From IMG/VR virus record IMGVR_UViG_3300043570_000787, positions 1-64,000 of that record: 64,000 nt of DNA; one strand, written 5' to 3'. The notes under the pieces were generated by a model, which saw only the letters and a list, made by a program, of their open reading frames with translations, searched no databases and was not told the origin of the DNA. Shown here piece after piece: positions 1 to 10,302 of this stretch (position 1 is the first letter of the stretch; each line of letters opens with the position of its first letter). Source of the stretch: a virus. A program made the translations under genes and the position numbers.

Positions 1-2100
1 AAATACTGTTGACTTTAATGATTCTTTATTATCAATGTCTTTTTCTAATTGCTGACGCTCTAATTTTAGAGCATACTTCTCTTGGTATAATTCTTTGAAT
101 CTTTCTCCTCTGTACTCAACTTTTTTCAATTCACTATCAATGCTAGCATCTCTAGCTATATTATTTCTAAGAGCTGATCTTGAATCCTGAATCTCAGAGT
201 TAATAGAAGCAAATCTTTCATCCTGAACATTATTATATTCAGTAATCATTTTTGATAATTGACCTTCGTAGTATTTTCTTTCTGTCGGAGTTATGTTCTC
301 AGAGAATTTATATCCTCCATTTTCTCTGTCATATAGTAACTTTCCATCTTCAATTCCGTCTTGAACGAAGTCAGCCATTTTTAATGTAGACTCAAATGTT
401 TCTGATGCATATTTTTGAAAGTCTTTATTTACAAAGCCATTATTCTCAAGATTCGATTTATTCATAAAATCTTTTCTCTTCTCCTCCAAATTATATCTGT
501 CCAAGCTCATATCCTTAGAATATGCCTCGTTAATCTCAGTATTAATTTCTTTTGCAGTGTTGAAGTACTCTTGAGTGTCTTCTAGTATCTTTTTTACGGC
601 TCCTGCTTTGAGATCGCTATACTCACCATCTCCAATTATCTTTTGAATTTCTCTTTGCTTTAGAATCAAATCTTCACGTTGTGTTGGAGATAAGACATTG
701 TCTTTTCCAAATATGTACATGATATCTTTATCAGCAAAATTCTGAGCTTCCTCAAATGATTTAGATAACTCTGGCTTTAAATCTACAGTATTTTGTTTTA
801 ACCCTGATGCAGCTTGTAATGTTGCCACTTTATCTAAAGTTACTTTACCGTCTTTGTCAGTCTTGAATTGAGGGCCTTTAGACATAGCAATACTAGTAAC
901 TAGATTCTTACCGGTAGGAACAGCATTAGCTTCTAGTGCAGCTTCTCTTTCTGCTACATTCTGAGTTAGTACTTGATATGACTTTCCTTTTCCTGTATTG
1001 TCAACATACCAAGTTTTATTTTCTTTCTTATATAATACACCTGGTCTATCAGCATAAGTATATACTCCGTTAGGTTTTTCTTTGGTTGATGCATCTATTA
1101 ATGCCCTAGCTTGAGGTGTTGCTGATGCATAGTTTGGATCATAGTTAAAGTTTCTATATCCATTTTGCGTATACATTTCGGCTTTACCTGGTACATTTGA
1201 TTTAGTCAATTGATTAAATGCTAAACCTTGTGTAGTAGCAACATTTCCTCCTGCTGTTACTAAATTACTTTGTCTGAAATCAGTTAAGTTACCTGCTCTT
1301 TGTTGTATAATTGAATTAGCAATATTTACAACGTCAGATTTATTAGCCTGCATTTTAACTGCATTCTTATTCAATTCAGCAGTACGTTTAGCTACATTCT
1401 CATTTAACTTAATGTATTTACCTTTTCCTCCTGCATCTCGATACCAAGCTCCACCTTTGTATTTATATAAATCATTATTGTTGCCATATGTATAAACACC
1501 TTCTCCTTGAAGTCCTTTTTTAACAACAGGAACTTCTGCTTCAGGTACTTCAGTTTTAGTGACTTTAGGTTTAACTTCAACTCTTCCCTGAGGATTAATT
1601 TTTACAGCAGTATTCTTATACTCATCTTTTACAGCTTGAGGATTTGATTGCTGAACTAATATTTCAGGATTATTTGGATCAGGAATAAATTCAATAGGTG
1701 CTTCTATTTCTTCTTCAGCAATTGGTTGAACGGCTGAACCTAATTGAGTACTTTCATCAACAATATCAACTGGAACATCATAAATAGAATTGATATTATC
1801 ATTTTCCTCTTCCTTAATCAATTCATTACCTTCTTCTACAGCAGGTGTTTGTGGAACTTCTTTTTGAACGACAGGTTGTTGTGGCTCTTCTACAATTGGA
1901 CCTTGAGCCATAGCTGCTTGTTGAGCCATTGCTTGTTGTTCCGTTGGAACAGTAGCTTGTTGTGCTACAGGCTTATTTGGTTCGCCTTCAATAGGATTAA
2001 TTTTTACATCAAATTGTTCAGGAGTTTGTGCATTTGTATCTTGCGATTGAATAGTATTACCCTCTCCTCCAGTTTGAGTTTGCATTAAATCTTGTTCCAT
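1..2100 (-). CDS. Large internal/ejection-type virion protein, 3' end missing
   Basis: This reading frame stays open from an ATG at 2100 to the window edge, giving 700 codons without a stop; the C-terminus lies outside. Residues 1-190 are rich in Gln, Pro, Glu and Val and look disordered. Two copies of a ~50-residue motif follow (residues 201-248 and 345-394), sharing GVYTY, LYK, W-Y-x-D, GKGK and NVA-R-A. The last 250 residues are charged and helical, probably coiled coil. It is the third consecutive large protein after the muzzle-like gene, the position where podoviruses and crAss-like phages keep ejected or cargo proteins. That role is inferred from position and composition; I recognise no enzymatic motif. 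Confidence 0.75.
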   Translation of the reverse strand, partial: MEQDLMQTQTGGEGNTIQSQDTNAQTPEQFDVKINPIEGEPNKPVAQQATVPTEQQAMAQQAAMAQGPIVEEPQQPVVQKEVPQTPAVEEGNELIKEEENDNINSIYDVPVDIVDESTQLGSAVQPIAEEEIEAPIEFIPDPNNPEILVQQSNPQAVKDEYKNTAVKINPQGRVEVKPKVTKTEVPEAEVPVVKKGLQGEGVYTYGNNNDLYKYKGGAWYRDAGGKGKYIKLNENVAKRTAELNKNAVKMQANKSDVVNIANSIIQQRAGNLTDFRQSNLVTAGGNVATTQGLAFNQLTKSNVPGKAEMYTQNGYRNFNYDPNYASATPQARALIDASTKEKPNGVYTYADRPGVLYKKENKTWYVDNTGKGKSYQVLTQNVAEREAALEANAVPTGKNLVTSIAMSKGPQFKTDKDGKVTLDKVATLQAASGLKQNTVDLKPELSKSFEEAQNFADKDIMYIFGKDNVLSPTQREDLILKQREIQKIIGDGEYSDLKAGAVKKILEDTQEYFNTAKEINTEINEAYSKDMSLDRYNLEEKRKDFMNKSNLENNGFVNKDFQKYASETFESTLKMADFVQDGIEDGKLLYDRENGGYKFSENITPTERKYYEGQLSKMITEYNNVQDERFASINSEIQDSRSALRNNIARDASIDSELKKVEYRGERFKELYQEKYALKLERQQLEKDIDNKESLKSTVF

Positions 2101-2138
2101 TATAAATATTTTATACAAATATAGCCAATGCGACTATA

Positions 2139-4562
2139 TTATTCATTTGACGATGATGCAGATCCTGATGATTCAGATGATGTACCTCCTTGCATTGTGT
2201 AACCAAATTGTTTTTTGTCATCTCCCCATCTACTATCTTCTGATCTTCTTGAATTTTCATCATTAATATTAGCTTGACTATATATAGTTCCTGGCAATGC
2301 AATTGCTTGAGATTTAGTAGGGTCTGATTCTAATGGTTTTAAGTAATAAGCAGATCCAACAGAATTCTTTATATTTACAGCTCTATCTAATGAATAATCT
2401 CCAATGTTATTTGTATTTATTGGATTCATTTTACCTGTTTGACTACCTACTGAACCCCATGATGATTCATAATATTGAGTCTTAAGTCCAAGTTGATTAT
2501 TTTTAATGGCTGTCTTGTAAAGGTTTATTTCATAATCATTAAATTTCTTAAATGACTTACCATCTTGATACATGAAAACACCTGGTTTTGAATTAGCTAA
2601 TTCATTAGCAGTAATTGTTTTTGGTACTTTTTTACCATTTTTCAATACAAATACTTTAACCATTACAGGAGCTTGAGTATTGCTAGGATTTACTCTATAA
2701 GTTTTTGATGATTCATTAGGTGTAGCATTTTCTTTAAGCACTACTGAATTAGTATGTGAATCCCATGTAGCAGCTGTAAATCCATACTGTCTAGCTGTCT
2801 GAAGCATTTTATTTTTTAATGCAGTACCTGTCAGTCCTTGCTTTTTCATATCTATAAATTCCTGCTGAATTGTTTTACCTGTGGAAGGATTTGTAGATGA
2901 CATCATGTTATTTCTAACAGTCCAAGGAGTTTCACCTTCCTTAATCTTTCTTGCGTATTCAGCATTAAACTGTCTCTTGTCTTCAGCTAATCTAGCAGCC
3001 TCTATATTACCTGAATCGACAAATTTATTTTCTAATTCAACTTGCTCTTGTAATTGACCAGCAACATAATTCATTGCAGCATCTTTTTGTTGTGCGCTAT
3101 ACTTTGTTGATCCAATTAAACCATCAATAACCTGTTCGTAATTTCCAGTAAAGAATTTTTTGAATCCACTAATATACTCAGTCTGTTTTAATGTACCACC
3201 ACCAAGTTTCTGCATGAATTGATCTCTTTCAGCAACAAAAGTAGGATCATCATATACACCACCAGTACGCATATTAATAGGTAATCTACCAACTCTATTA
3301 GGGTCCAATACCTCTTTAAGTACTTTATCTACTTGAGGAATTATGTTCTGATACACCTGTGCCTTAGCAAAAAGTGGAGCCAAATCTTTCTTACCCGTAA
3401 GTATTCCATCAAGATCATCAACAAGTGCTCTCTTAATGTCTTGAGCATTTTTGACTTGTTCAGGATCAATGAACTTAGTATCATCAGCAGCGTCTTTCAA
3501 TACACTACTAGCATATGCATCATATCCATTAACATTCTTAGCTACAGCCTCTAACCTTGAAAACTCTCTTCTTGATTCAGGATCGGCTAAAAATGCATTT
3601 ACATTTCCACCATGTTTCTTATATAGTAAGTTATCCATTGCATCATTGACAGTCTCGTTAAATTTAGGTTTAAACTGAGAAGCGATATCAATACCTGAAT
3701 AATATTTATCTAATGCAGTTTGTTTAGCTTTAGCTGATTCATTCAATGCTCTTTTTCTAGCATCGTAAAGTCCTTGAGGTAATAATCCTCCTGCTCCTGA
3801 ATAAATAGTTTGACTACCTATTCTACTTCCACTAAACGTGCCCACAGCGATATCTCTACCAATCTCAGGGTAGTAATCTTGTACTCCTAGTTTTTCAACT
3901 ACAGCCTCCGGAATGTTACTCGTTAAATCTCTATAGTCTTTGGCAATATCTTTTTCTACTTGCTCTTTGTTTGCTATAGACTCATATGGTGGTCTTATTG
4001 GACCTTTTGGACCTCCAGTTACAGCATTATATGCAGCAGGAGCTACACGTACATTCTCTACGGTTTCATTAGCTGTTTGATTAGCTAATTGATTTGCAGT
4101 TGCTTGCCCATATGCTTGCTTTTGCTCCTCAGACATATTAGTAAATGCATTAACTGCATTAACATCTAAATTAGCTTGTATTTTTTCAGCTTCCTTCTTA
4201 GCTTCCTCTGCTACTTTCGGTGCTTCCAATACTTGCCCTGCTGTCTCAGCGTTATCAATACCTGCTTTAAGTACAGCATTCTCTGTTGTTTGAGCTGCGG
4301 TATTTGATTGAATGGCATTGTTTAGTGCTGTTCCTGGAGCGACATATTGACCTGCTCCAGTAGTAGTTACTTTTCCTGATCCAGAATCAATAGTAACTGA
4401 ATTACCTCCTAATAATGGCTCTTCTTCCTCTGTTGTAGGAGTAGTTACTTCTGAAGTTTTTGATACTACTTCAGCTACTTTACCATTTGTTAAATTATCT
4501 TGAATAGGTGTAGCTTCTGTTGTAGATACTACCTCGGCTATTCTTCTTTGTCTCTTAGCCAT
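2139..4562 (-). CDS. Internal/ejection-type virion protein, 807 aa
   Basis: An 807-residue protein of unrecognised family. The first ~200 residues are Ala/Thr/Glu/Val-rich and low complexity. The middle (about 220-560) is mixed alpha with Arg/Lys/Asp-rich segments, and the end is a Ser/Gly/Glu tail. There is no signal peptide or membrane segment. It begins 2 bp after the stop of the 225-residue protein upstream and is followed by another large low-complexity protein, so the three form a co-transcribed late block downstream of the muzzle-like gene. By position and composition I infer a capsid-internal protein released with the DNA. No catalytic residues can be assigned. Confidence 0.7.
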   Translation of the reverse strand: MAKRQRRIAEVVSTTEATPIQDNLTNGKVAEVVSKTSEVTTPTTEEEEPLLGGNSVTIDSGSGKVTTTGAGQYVAPGTALNNAIQSNTAAQTTENAVLKAGIDNAETAGQVLEAPKVAEEAKKEAEKIQANLDVNAVNAFTNMSEEQKQAYGQATANQLANQTANETVENVRVAPAAYNAVTGGPKGPIRPPYESIANKEQVEKDIAKDYRDLTSNIPEAVVEKLGVQDYYPEIGRDIAVGTFSGSRIGSQTIYSGAGGLLPQGLYDARKRALNESAKAKQTALDKYYSGIDIASQFKPKFNETVNDAMDNLLYKKHGGNVNAFLADPESRREFSRLEAVAKNVNGYDAYASSVLKDAADDTKFIDPEQVKNAQDIKRALVDDLDGILTGKKDLAPLFAKAQVYQNIIPQVDKVLKEVLDPNRVGRLPINMRTGGVYDDPTFVAERDQFMQKLGGGTLKQTEYISGFKKFFTGNYEQVIDGLIGSTKYSAQQKDAAMNYVAGQLQEQVELENKFVDSGNIEAARLAEDKRQFNAEYARKIKEGETPWTVRNNMMSSTNPSTGKTIQQEFIDMKKQGLTGTALKNKMLQTARQYGFTAATWDSHTNSVVLKENATPNESSKTYRVNPSNTQAPVMVKVFVLKNGKKVPKTITANELANSKPGVFMYQDGKSFKKFNDYEINLYKTAIKNNQLGLKTQYYESSWGSVGSQTGKMNPINTNNIGDYSLDRAVNIKNSVGSAYYLKPLESDPTKSQAIALPGTIYSQANINDENSRRSEDSRWGDDKKQFGYTMQGGTSSESSGSASSSNE

Positions 4563-4564
4563 AA

Positions 4565-5242
4565 TTATTGTCCTAATCCCATTATACTCATTAGTGATGC
4601 CCCTTGTTGAGCAAATGCAGGCGTTGTTGCTGTAGTTGCAGTTGCTGCTGTTTCGTCATTCTTAAGGACTCCTATGCCCATTCCTTTTTTCTTTTGAGCA
4701 GGTGTACCTTGTCCTTTGTTAGCACCAAGGGTAGCTAATAAGTTCTGAGTTCCTGCTTTCATTTGATTCTCAGCCTGAGCAGATAATCTATTTGATCTAA
4801 GTAATGCTAAGTCATTAGATAAATTAGCCATTCCTTTAACTTGTTCAGCCTCCATTCCTAATACTTGATTCAATTGCTGACCATTTGCTGCAGCTAAGTT
4901 ACCTGCGGCATTCTGCATTAATTGATTGTATTGACCAAAGTTAACAGGGCCTCCTGCTCTCATAGCTCCAGTCTGATAACCTTTTGCCATTTGACGCATA
5001 GCAGCTCTATCAGCTGTTCCTGCGGTTCCTGTTTGTAATGCTTGTCTCCTACGTCTGATTGTATTGAGCATCTGACGCTCCATTGGATTCTCAGACATTG
5101 GGATAGCAGCATCAGCTTTCTTTCTATTGATAGCTCCTGCAATCATTTGACCTGCTGCAAGTCCTAATTTAGCACCTTGTCCTTGAAATTTTTCCATCAT
5201 TTCAGGGGCCTTACTCATTAACATTCCTAATCCTGGGACCAT
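4565..5242 (-). CDS. Small Ala/Gln/Met-rich internal virion protein
   Basis: A 225-residue protein very rich in Ala, Gln, Met and Gly, predicted almost entirely helical. It has a Met/Gly-rich amphipathic start (residues 1-40, with a GLAAGQMIAGA segment) and a flexible Ala/Thr tail ending in SLMSIMGLGQ. This composition is typical of small ejection proteins that sit inside the capsid and interact with membrane during infection; that is an inference. It lies between the muzzle-like gene and the 807-residue protein, with 2 bp to the latter. I recognise no named family. Confidence 0.65.
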   Translation of the reverse strand: MVPGLGMLMSKAPEMMEKFQGQGAKLGLAAGQMIAGAINRKKADAAIPMSENPMERQMLNTIRRRRQALQTGTAGTADRAAMRQMAKGYQTGAMRAGGPVNFGQYNQLMQNAAGNLAAANGQQLNQVLGMEAEQVKGMANLSNDLALLRSNRLSAQAENQMKAGTQNLLATLGANKGQGTPAQKKKGMGIGVLKNDETAATATTATTPAFAQQGASLMSIMGLGQ

Positions 5243-5268
5243 AATATATATTTTTTCAAATTTAACAA

Positions 5269-8200
5269 TTATTTTAATGCTTTGTATTGTACAGCGGTAG
5301 ATGTAACTAAGAATTCTTCATCTAATGTACTGACAATCTTGAATATTGCAACACGTCCTTGGTTTCTTTCGAACGGTGCAGTTGCTGATCTAGGGATATA
5401 GCATTCATATCCGAAGTAATCTTTTATGCTTAAAGGTACGGCATTTGCATCAATTACTGAATCAAATGTATCAGTTTTATAATCAGCAAATGATTTGTAG
5501 AAGTAAATCTTTTCAGGCTTACTATTTGAGTTAACTCTGATTCTAATGAACTCTTTGTCAGCAATAATATCTTTATCAGATACACCTGTCAAATAACATT
5601 CCATGTCAACTCCATTCATCTGATTACCAATACCTAATTGATATGTACCCGAACCTTTCATTCCAAATAAATTGTTCTTATAGTACAAATACTTATCGTA
5701 GTTGTATGAGCTTTGACACTGCAATGCAGACTGTTGAATACCGTAGATTAATGTACTGAACTCAGGGGCTTCATCCTTTGTACATACATTCATAATATAC
5801 TCTTTAGTTAACACGTTGAATCCTCCTGACAACTTGGCATCGTATCCTTCACCAATCAATTGGTTGTATTTACGGTTAAGTAATTCAAAGAATCCTGTTC
5901 TTGCAATCTCATTCAATTGGTTGTCAGAGAATGTGTAAGCAGAGATACCATTAGCAAAGAATATAGCATTTGAATATTCAGCCCAACTTCTCCATGTCTC
6001 ATCAGACATACCGATAGTCTTATCTATCCAAAGTTGATTTAAGATGCCACCTACATCTGATCCAACTGTCGCTAACTCATTTGCATTAATCTCGTGGATA
6101 ACGCGCTTATCAACAAGTAATAAACAAACTCCGCTATCTGTAAATGCATAAAGGTTATTACCCTTATCATTAGACAATGCGCTCCATCCAAACTTAATTT
6201 CACCTGTATCATCAGAGATATCAAAGTAATTAGATGAAGGGAATGTTTTGATTGATGGTGTATTCTGAACATTCATAGGTCTTTTCAATGACCAAATGAT
6301 ACGTGTACAGAAATCTGTTTGCTCTTCAAAGCCTACCGATGGTATAGTAGTAAACGTATTTGTTGACTGATCCTTAGAGTAATCAAGATTAGTCTGAAGT
6401 TCATTCATAGTAAATCTAAATCCACCTTTGTCCCATAGATTCCATTCGTATCCATAGTCATCAAAGTATTCAGGCTTTAAATTATTATCTGACTCAAACT
6501 GAGTTCTGTCTCCCGGATCACTAGTGTTCCATTTGTTAGGTCTCGGAATATAATTTATTAATGGGTAATATTGATCGCTTACAGCTTTATCAGGTTGTTC
6601 TACATTGAATGCAAATGATAAATTGATTCTTGTTTCAGCTGTCCATACAGTAACTAACTGACGGATAAATGATGAGTGTGTACCGATGCTATCACAGAAT
6701 TCAAATTGTTCATTGAAATTGTAATTCCATGGACTAGTATTTTCCCATGTTGGATATGTATCTACATACTCATATGTCTTCAATGGGAATGGTGAGTTCA
6801 TTTTAAACTCATTGTCTGGGAATAACCATCCTCCATCTGTTCCTGAAGGCTCCCCATTATTATTATAATTGTTATCAATAGGAGCCCAAATAGATTCATT
6901 GATATAAGTATCTCCACCAAATACACGAACAGGAATACGATTATCATATTGAACATATACTTTAGATCCTGCCGGTACTACTGAAAATGCTGTGTAACCT
7001 ACTATATTATTGAAGTTTAGAGTGAATACTCTACATACTCCGTCACTATCACCTGCTGTTTCTGTGCTTGTATATACACCATATATGGGGAATCCATTGG
7101 TTAATGTAGCATTACTATAAGGAACACCTGCTGCTAATCCTGTTAGTACAGTTGTCAAATCACCACCACTAAAGAATTGAACATTCATCCATCTACGAGA
7201 TACTCCATTAGCATCCTCTACATAAACAAATCTTTTAAAACTTGTATAAGCAGCAGATGTTTGTCCTGTGATTTGTGGAATACAATCTTCCCATCTTTCA
7301 GATACTAATACAGCACTTTGAGTAGTAGCACCTGTTGATTCAAGAACTAATGACTTAAATTTAATAAAGTTAGCCCCATACTTATATTGAGTAGTAAGCC
7401 CAGGATTAATATCCGTAGTCTTTATGATATTCAATACATACATTGGCTCTCTCCACTCCATAACGCCTTCTACATCTGCGTTCTTACTTACATTTGCAGG
7501 AGTATTCATTCCTGATCTATTGTAAATAGCACCAAGTCCAGAGTCATTAACTCTCACTTTGAAATAACTTTGTCTAGTAGAATTAGTCGTTACTTCATCA
7601 AATTCTAATATAGGAAATTGTTTGTTTCCACTTCCATTACTTGGATATGCAGGAGAGCTACCCGTAGTGTAGTTTGTGTATCTTCCATAAGCTACATATC
7701 TATAGTTTAACAATGGAAAAGTAGCATCATTAATACCTGATTGATCTGCAATAACAGGATTTAAAGGAGTCAAATCTCTATCTCTTAAAATACGAGCATA
7801 GGTAATCATATCAGCAGATTTTCTTCTCTGAGATCCTGTATCATTTCTACTGCTATACACTTCAGTAAAATAACCTAATGGAGATACTAATTGTAATTTA
7901 TATCCACTTGGGTTATTAATAATGTCATTTGCAATATCAGGATATAGTAATTCTAAATCAGGGAAGTACGCCCAAAACGTATCGACATCTTTCTGAGTAT
8001 CAGCACCAAATACACCTTCAGCAGGCTTCAATGAATAGAATCCAAGTCCTTGAGCAATAACTTGTTGAGCAGGATCAGTCTGAACTACAGAGAATCCATC
8101 TGCCCATGAAGGCCAAGAGTTAATACCCTTGAAACCAAATCCTTGAGAGTAATAATTTAAACCAAATCCATCAGGAGTATAATCTTGCCAAGTAGGAGCT

Positions 8201-9840
8201 ATACCAGAATTTGCAGCTACTCTAGAGTTTACTGCTTTATTTAATTTATTTCTAGTGTCAAATTGAGATGTAGGAGATAACGCTTCATACGTCTCATCAT
8301 CTTTATAATTGTATAAGTAAGGATCAACTGATCTATCATCATCTTGACCTGTTTTCTCTACAGCATCATAATGATCAAATACTTCGTGAGTTTTTGTAAC
8401 TACACCATCAGTATTAGCAGCTCTAACCACACCTTTATATGACGTATAATTAGTTTCTGTTAAGTCTGTAATGATACTTCTTCTGTTCGGGAACTCAAAA
8501 TTGGTCGCATTAGGGATTTGCGTGGCATATGATGGATTATTATTCTTATCGAATAGTACGATACCAAAGCCTGTCTTTTCTCCTCGCATATTGCTTCTAT
8601 GCATTGCCGCATTATATACGTGCTTATGTCCGGGCTTACCCATGTTCTCAATAGTAGCAAATCTACCAGTTACAGAACTGTCTACAAATCCAATTTCCCC
8701 TTGAATATTCTTAGAGTCATACCCAATATTCATTAGATATAATCTCTCATTGTAGTATCTAATAGCTTTAGCTCTTCTAACTGAAGAACCTGTATCAGTC
8801 TGCTCGTCAAGAGTCAAAATTGTTGATCCTTCAAATGTAGCTTCTGCTCTATCTAGTACGTCAATTACTTCCATTCCATCAACTACAGGAATACTAGCAA
8901 TAATTTCAGATACAGGAGCAACTCCAATCGGGTCTCCTGCATACCAAGAATCTCTTCTTAGTTCAATAAATGCAAATTGACTATCGTTTTGATATCTAAT
9001 TCTAATGTGATTTCCGTAAGGAGTTGAAGACGTAATATCAGGTGCACTAGAAAACGTTCTAGAATGAGGATATTGTGGCTCATTCTTAGGGCTATTGTTT
9101 CTAACTACAGGGATTAATTCTGTAATATGCGAGAATGGAGTAGCTTCACCTTGATCATCAACAAATCTATATGAGTAAGAATAACTACCTACACATAATC
9201 CTGAAGTTCCAATAACTACATCATATCCCGATGTACCTGTAACTTGCTTAATAAATGCAGGTTTGTAAAGTGTAGCTGAAACTTGTACCGTGTAATCTTC
9301 TACATTGAAGTCAACAAAGTAAGTTGGCGTACAAGTTGTTCCAGGATTCATGCCTGAATTATCCATTAAGTCTTTAATTGAAAAAACTAATGGAGGTGTG
9401 TTGTTATTTGTTACGTAAATCTCTCCACCTATGCAACTCTCATTCTTATCGTATTGTAGTGGATAGTCTAAATCAAATGGTAAATCAATAGAATATGCGA
9501 CAATTTTACCGTCTACTCTAATTATAGGGTACTCTGTTACCACTGATGATGCCCATATCTCTACAATGTGTCCATTTACTTCTTGTGCCATCATGCACTC
9601 ATATCCTGTAAACGTCAGTGTACCAATTGGATTACATCTATTGTCTATTAAACGGAATAGAATCTCCTCTCCTTTAATTTTCTTTTTAGCAAAGTTATCT
9701 CCATCCATAGAGATACTACGCATATTTAACGCATCAAGGTGCTCTCCATTTGGTGATAAACCTAGTATCTCTTTGTTTGAGTCAGAATTAATGCCCTTCT
9801 CATACGTCTTAATATCTTGGGGATGATGCTGTTGCTTCAT
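5269..9840 (-). CDS. Giant beta-rich tail muzzle/stabilisation-like protein
   Basis: A 1523-residue protein, the largest in the capsid block. Near the N-terminus (residues ~10-60) the run KGINSD..KEILGL, PNGEHLDALNMR and a following VKG-like turn resembles the start of phage tail stabilisation proteins of the P22 gp10/crAss muzzle type, which often open with an N-x-D, LIPNG-Y-DALN pattern. The rest is rich in Tyr, Asn, Thr and Gly with repeated short beta segments, consistent with propeller or jelly-roll domains. It follows the connector-size proteins and precedes ejection-like proteins, the expected place for a protein that plugs and extends a short tail. Placement and the N-terminal motif support the call; exact homology is unverified. 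Confidence 0.65.
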   Translation of the reverse strand: MKQQHHPQDIKTYEKGINSDSNKEILGLSPNGEHLDALNMRSISMDGDNFAKKKIKGEEILFRLIDNRCNPIGTLTFTGYECMMAQEVNGHIVEIWASSVVTEYPIIRVDGKIVAYSIDLPFDLDYPLQYDKNESCIGGEIYVTNNNTPPLVFSIKDLMDNSGMNPGTTCTPTYFVDFNVEDYTVQVSATLYKPAFIKQVTGTSGYDVVIGTSGLCVGSYSYSYRFVDDQGEATPFSHITELIPVVRNNSPKNEPQYPHSRTFSSAPDITSSTPYGNHIRIRYQNDSQFAFIELRRDSWYAGDPIGVAPVSEIIASIPVVDGMEVIDVLDRAEATFEGSTILTLDEQTDTGSSVRRAKAIRYYNERLYLMNIGYDSKNIQGEIGFVDSSVTGRFATIENMGKPGHKHVYNAAMHRSNMRGEKTGFGIVLFDKNNNPSYATQIPNATNFEFPNRRSIITDLTETNYTSYKGVVRAANTDGVVTKTHEVFDHYDAVEKTGQDDDRSVDPYLYNYKDDETYEALSPTSQFDTRNKLNKAVNSRVAANSGIAPTWQDYTPDGFGLNYYSQGFGFKGINSWPSWADGFSVVQTDPAQQVIAQGLGFYSLKPAEGVFGADTQKDVDTFWAYFPDLELLYPDIANDIINNPSGYKLQLVSPLGYFTEVYSSRNDTGSQRRKSADMITYARILRDRDLTPLNPVIADQSGINDATFPLLNYRYVAYGRYTNYTTGSSPAYPSNGSGNKQFPILEFDEVTTNSTRQSYFKVRVNDSGLGAIYNRSGMNTPANVSKNADVEGVMEWREPMYVLNIIKTTDINPGLTTQYKYGANFIKFKSLVLESTGATTQSAVLVSERWEDCIPQITGQTSAAYTSFKRFVYVEDANGVSRRWMNVQFFSGGDLTTVLTGLAAGVPYSNATLTNGFPIYGVYTSTETAGDSDGVCRVFTLNFNNIVGYTAFSVVPAGSKVYVQYDNRIPVRVFGGDTYINESIWAPIDNNYNNNGEPSGTDGGWLFPDNEFKMNSPFPLKTYEYVDTYPTWENTSPWNYNFNEQFEFCDSIGTHSSFIRQLVTVWTAETRINLSFAFNVEQPDKAVSDQYYPLINYIPRPNKWNTSDPGDRTQFESDNNLKPEYFDDYGYEWNLWDKGGFRFTMNELQTNLDYSKDQSTNTFTTIPSVGFEEQTDFCTRIIWSLKRPMNVQNTPSIKTFPSSNYFDISDDTGEIKFGWSALSNDKGNNLYAFTDSGVCLLLVDKRVIHEINANELATVGSDVGGILNQLWIDKTIGMSDETWRSWAEYSNAIFFANGISAYTFSDNQLNEIARTGFFELLNRKYNQLIGEGYDAKLSGGFNVLTKEYIMNVCTKDEAPEFSTLIYGIQQSALQCQSSYNYDKYLYYKNNLFGMKGSGTYQLGIGNQMNGVDMECYLTGVSDKDIIADKEFIRIRVNSNSKPEKIYFYKSFADYKTDTFDSVIDANAVPLSIKDYFGYECYIPRSATAPFERNQGRVAIFKIVSTLDEEFLVTSTAVQYKALK

Positions 9841-10034
9841 TGATCTTTTTTAAATGGGAATCTCTTATTTAAAGTATCTTTTCGTTTGTTGCAGCTACTA
9901 CAGCCACCCGATTTATCTCCAGATGCTTTAGCTACAAATTTAGCAACTTTATCCATTTGTGTGATTCTAGCTACTTTCTCGACTACATCTCCTAATCCCT
10001 GCATCTGTGTCATATGAAATATGTTGTTTACCAT
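9837..10034 (-). CDS. Small CxxC virion-associated protein
   Basis: A 65-residue basic protein. After a helical N-terminal half it carries C-S-S-C followed by NKRKDTLNKRFPFK, a C-terminal motif I associate with a recurrent small protein in tail regions of Bacteroidota phages. Its stop overlaps the start of the muzzle-like gene by 4 bp and its start lies inside the end of the gene upstream, so translation is coupled on both sides. It may bind a metal through the Cys pair with a partner, but only two clear Cys residues are visible. Function unknown. Confidence 0.6.
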   Translation of the reverse strand: MVNNIFHMTQMQGLGDVVEKVARITQMDKVAKFVAKASGDKSGGCSSCNKRKDTLNKRFPFKKDQ

Positions 10035-10300
10035 TTTACTTTATTAGCCCAATAAGCTGCACTCATCTTTCCTTTAGCAATATTCTTTGCATGACGAGAC
10101 TTAAATCTGCTTCTTCTACTTGCATAAGCAGCTGATTCTCCTTCTTTCTTCGGGGAACCTTTTACTCCTTGCTGACCAAAACGAATAATCTTCTCAACTC
10201 CATTAGCACAAGCCTTAACGACATGTGACTTGGTAGCGTGACCAGGAGTACTCTTCGGTGAGTTGCATTTCATCAACTCTTTCTTAAGTTGTTTAGGCAT
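10028..10300 (-). CDS. Conserved small basic phage protein
   Basis: A 90-residue, strongly basic protein. Its second half contains VEKIIRFGQQG, a RRSRFKSRHAKN run and the ending MSAAYWANKVKW. This Arg/His/Trp-rich C-terminal pattern occurs in small proteins next to virion genes in several marine phages, so I regard it as a conserved family of unknown function. Charge suggests nucleic acid or capsid-interior contact (inference). It overlaps the next gene by 7 bp and starts 2 bp after the connector-size gene upstream. Confidence 0.6.
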   Translation of the reverse strand: MPKQLKKELMKCNSPKSTPGHATKSHVVKACANGVEKIIRFGQQGVKGSPKKEGESAAYASRRSRFKSRHAKNIAKGKMSAAYWANKVKW

Positions 10301-10302
10301 AA

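Noticed and set aside
1744-2302. Short open frames opposite and beside the left-end virion genes
   Set aside because: They are shadows of the two large minus-strand genes and show no start-site or codon support.
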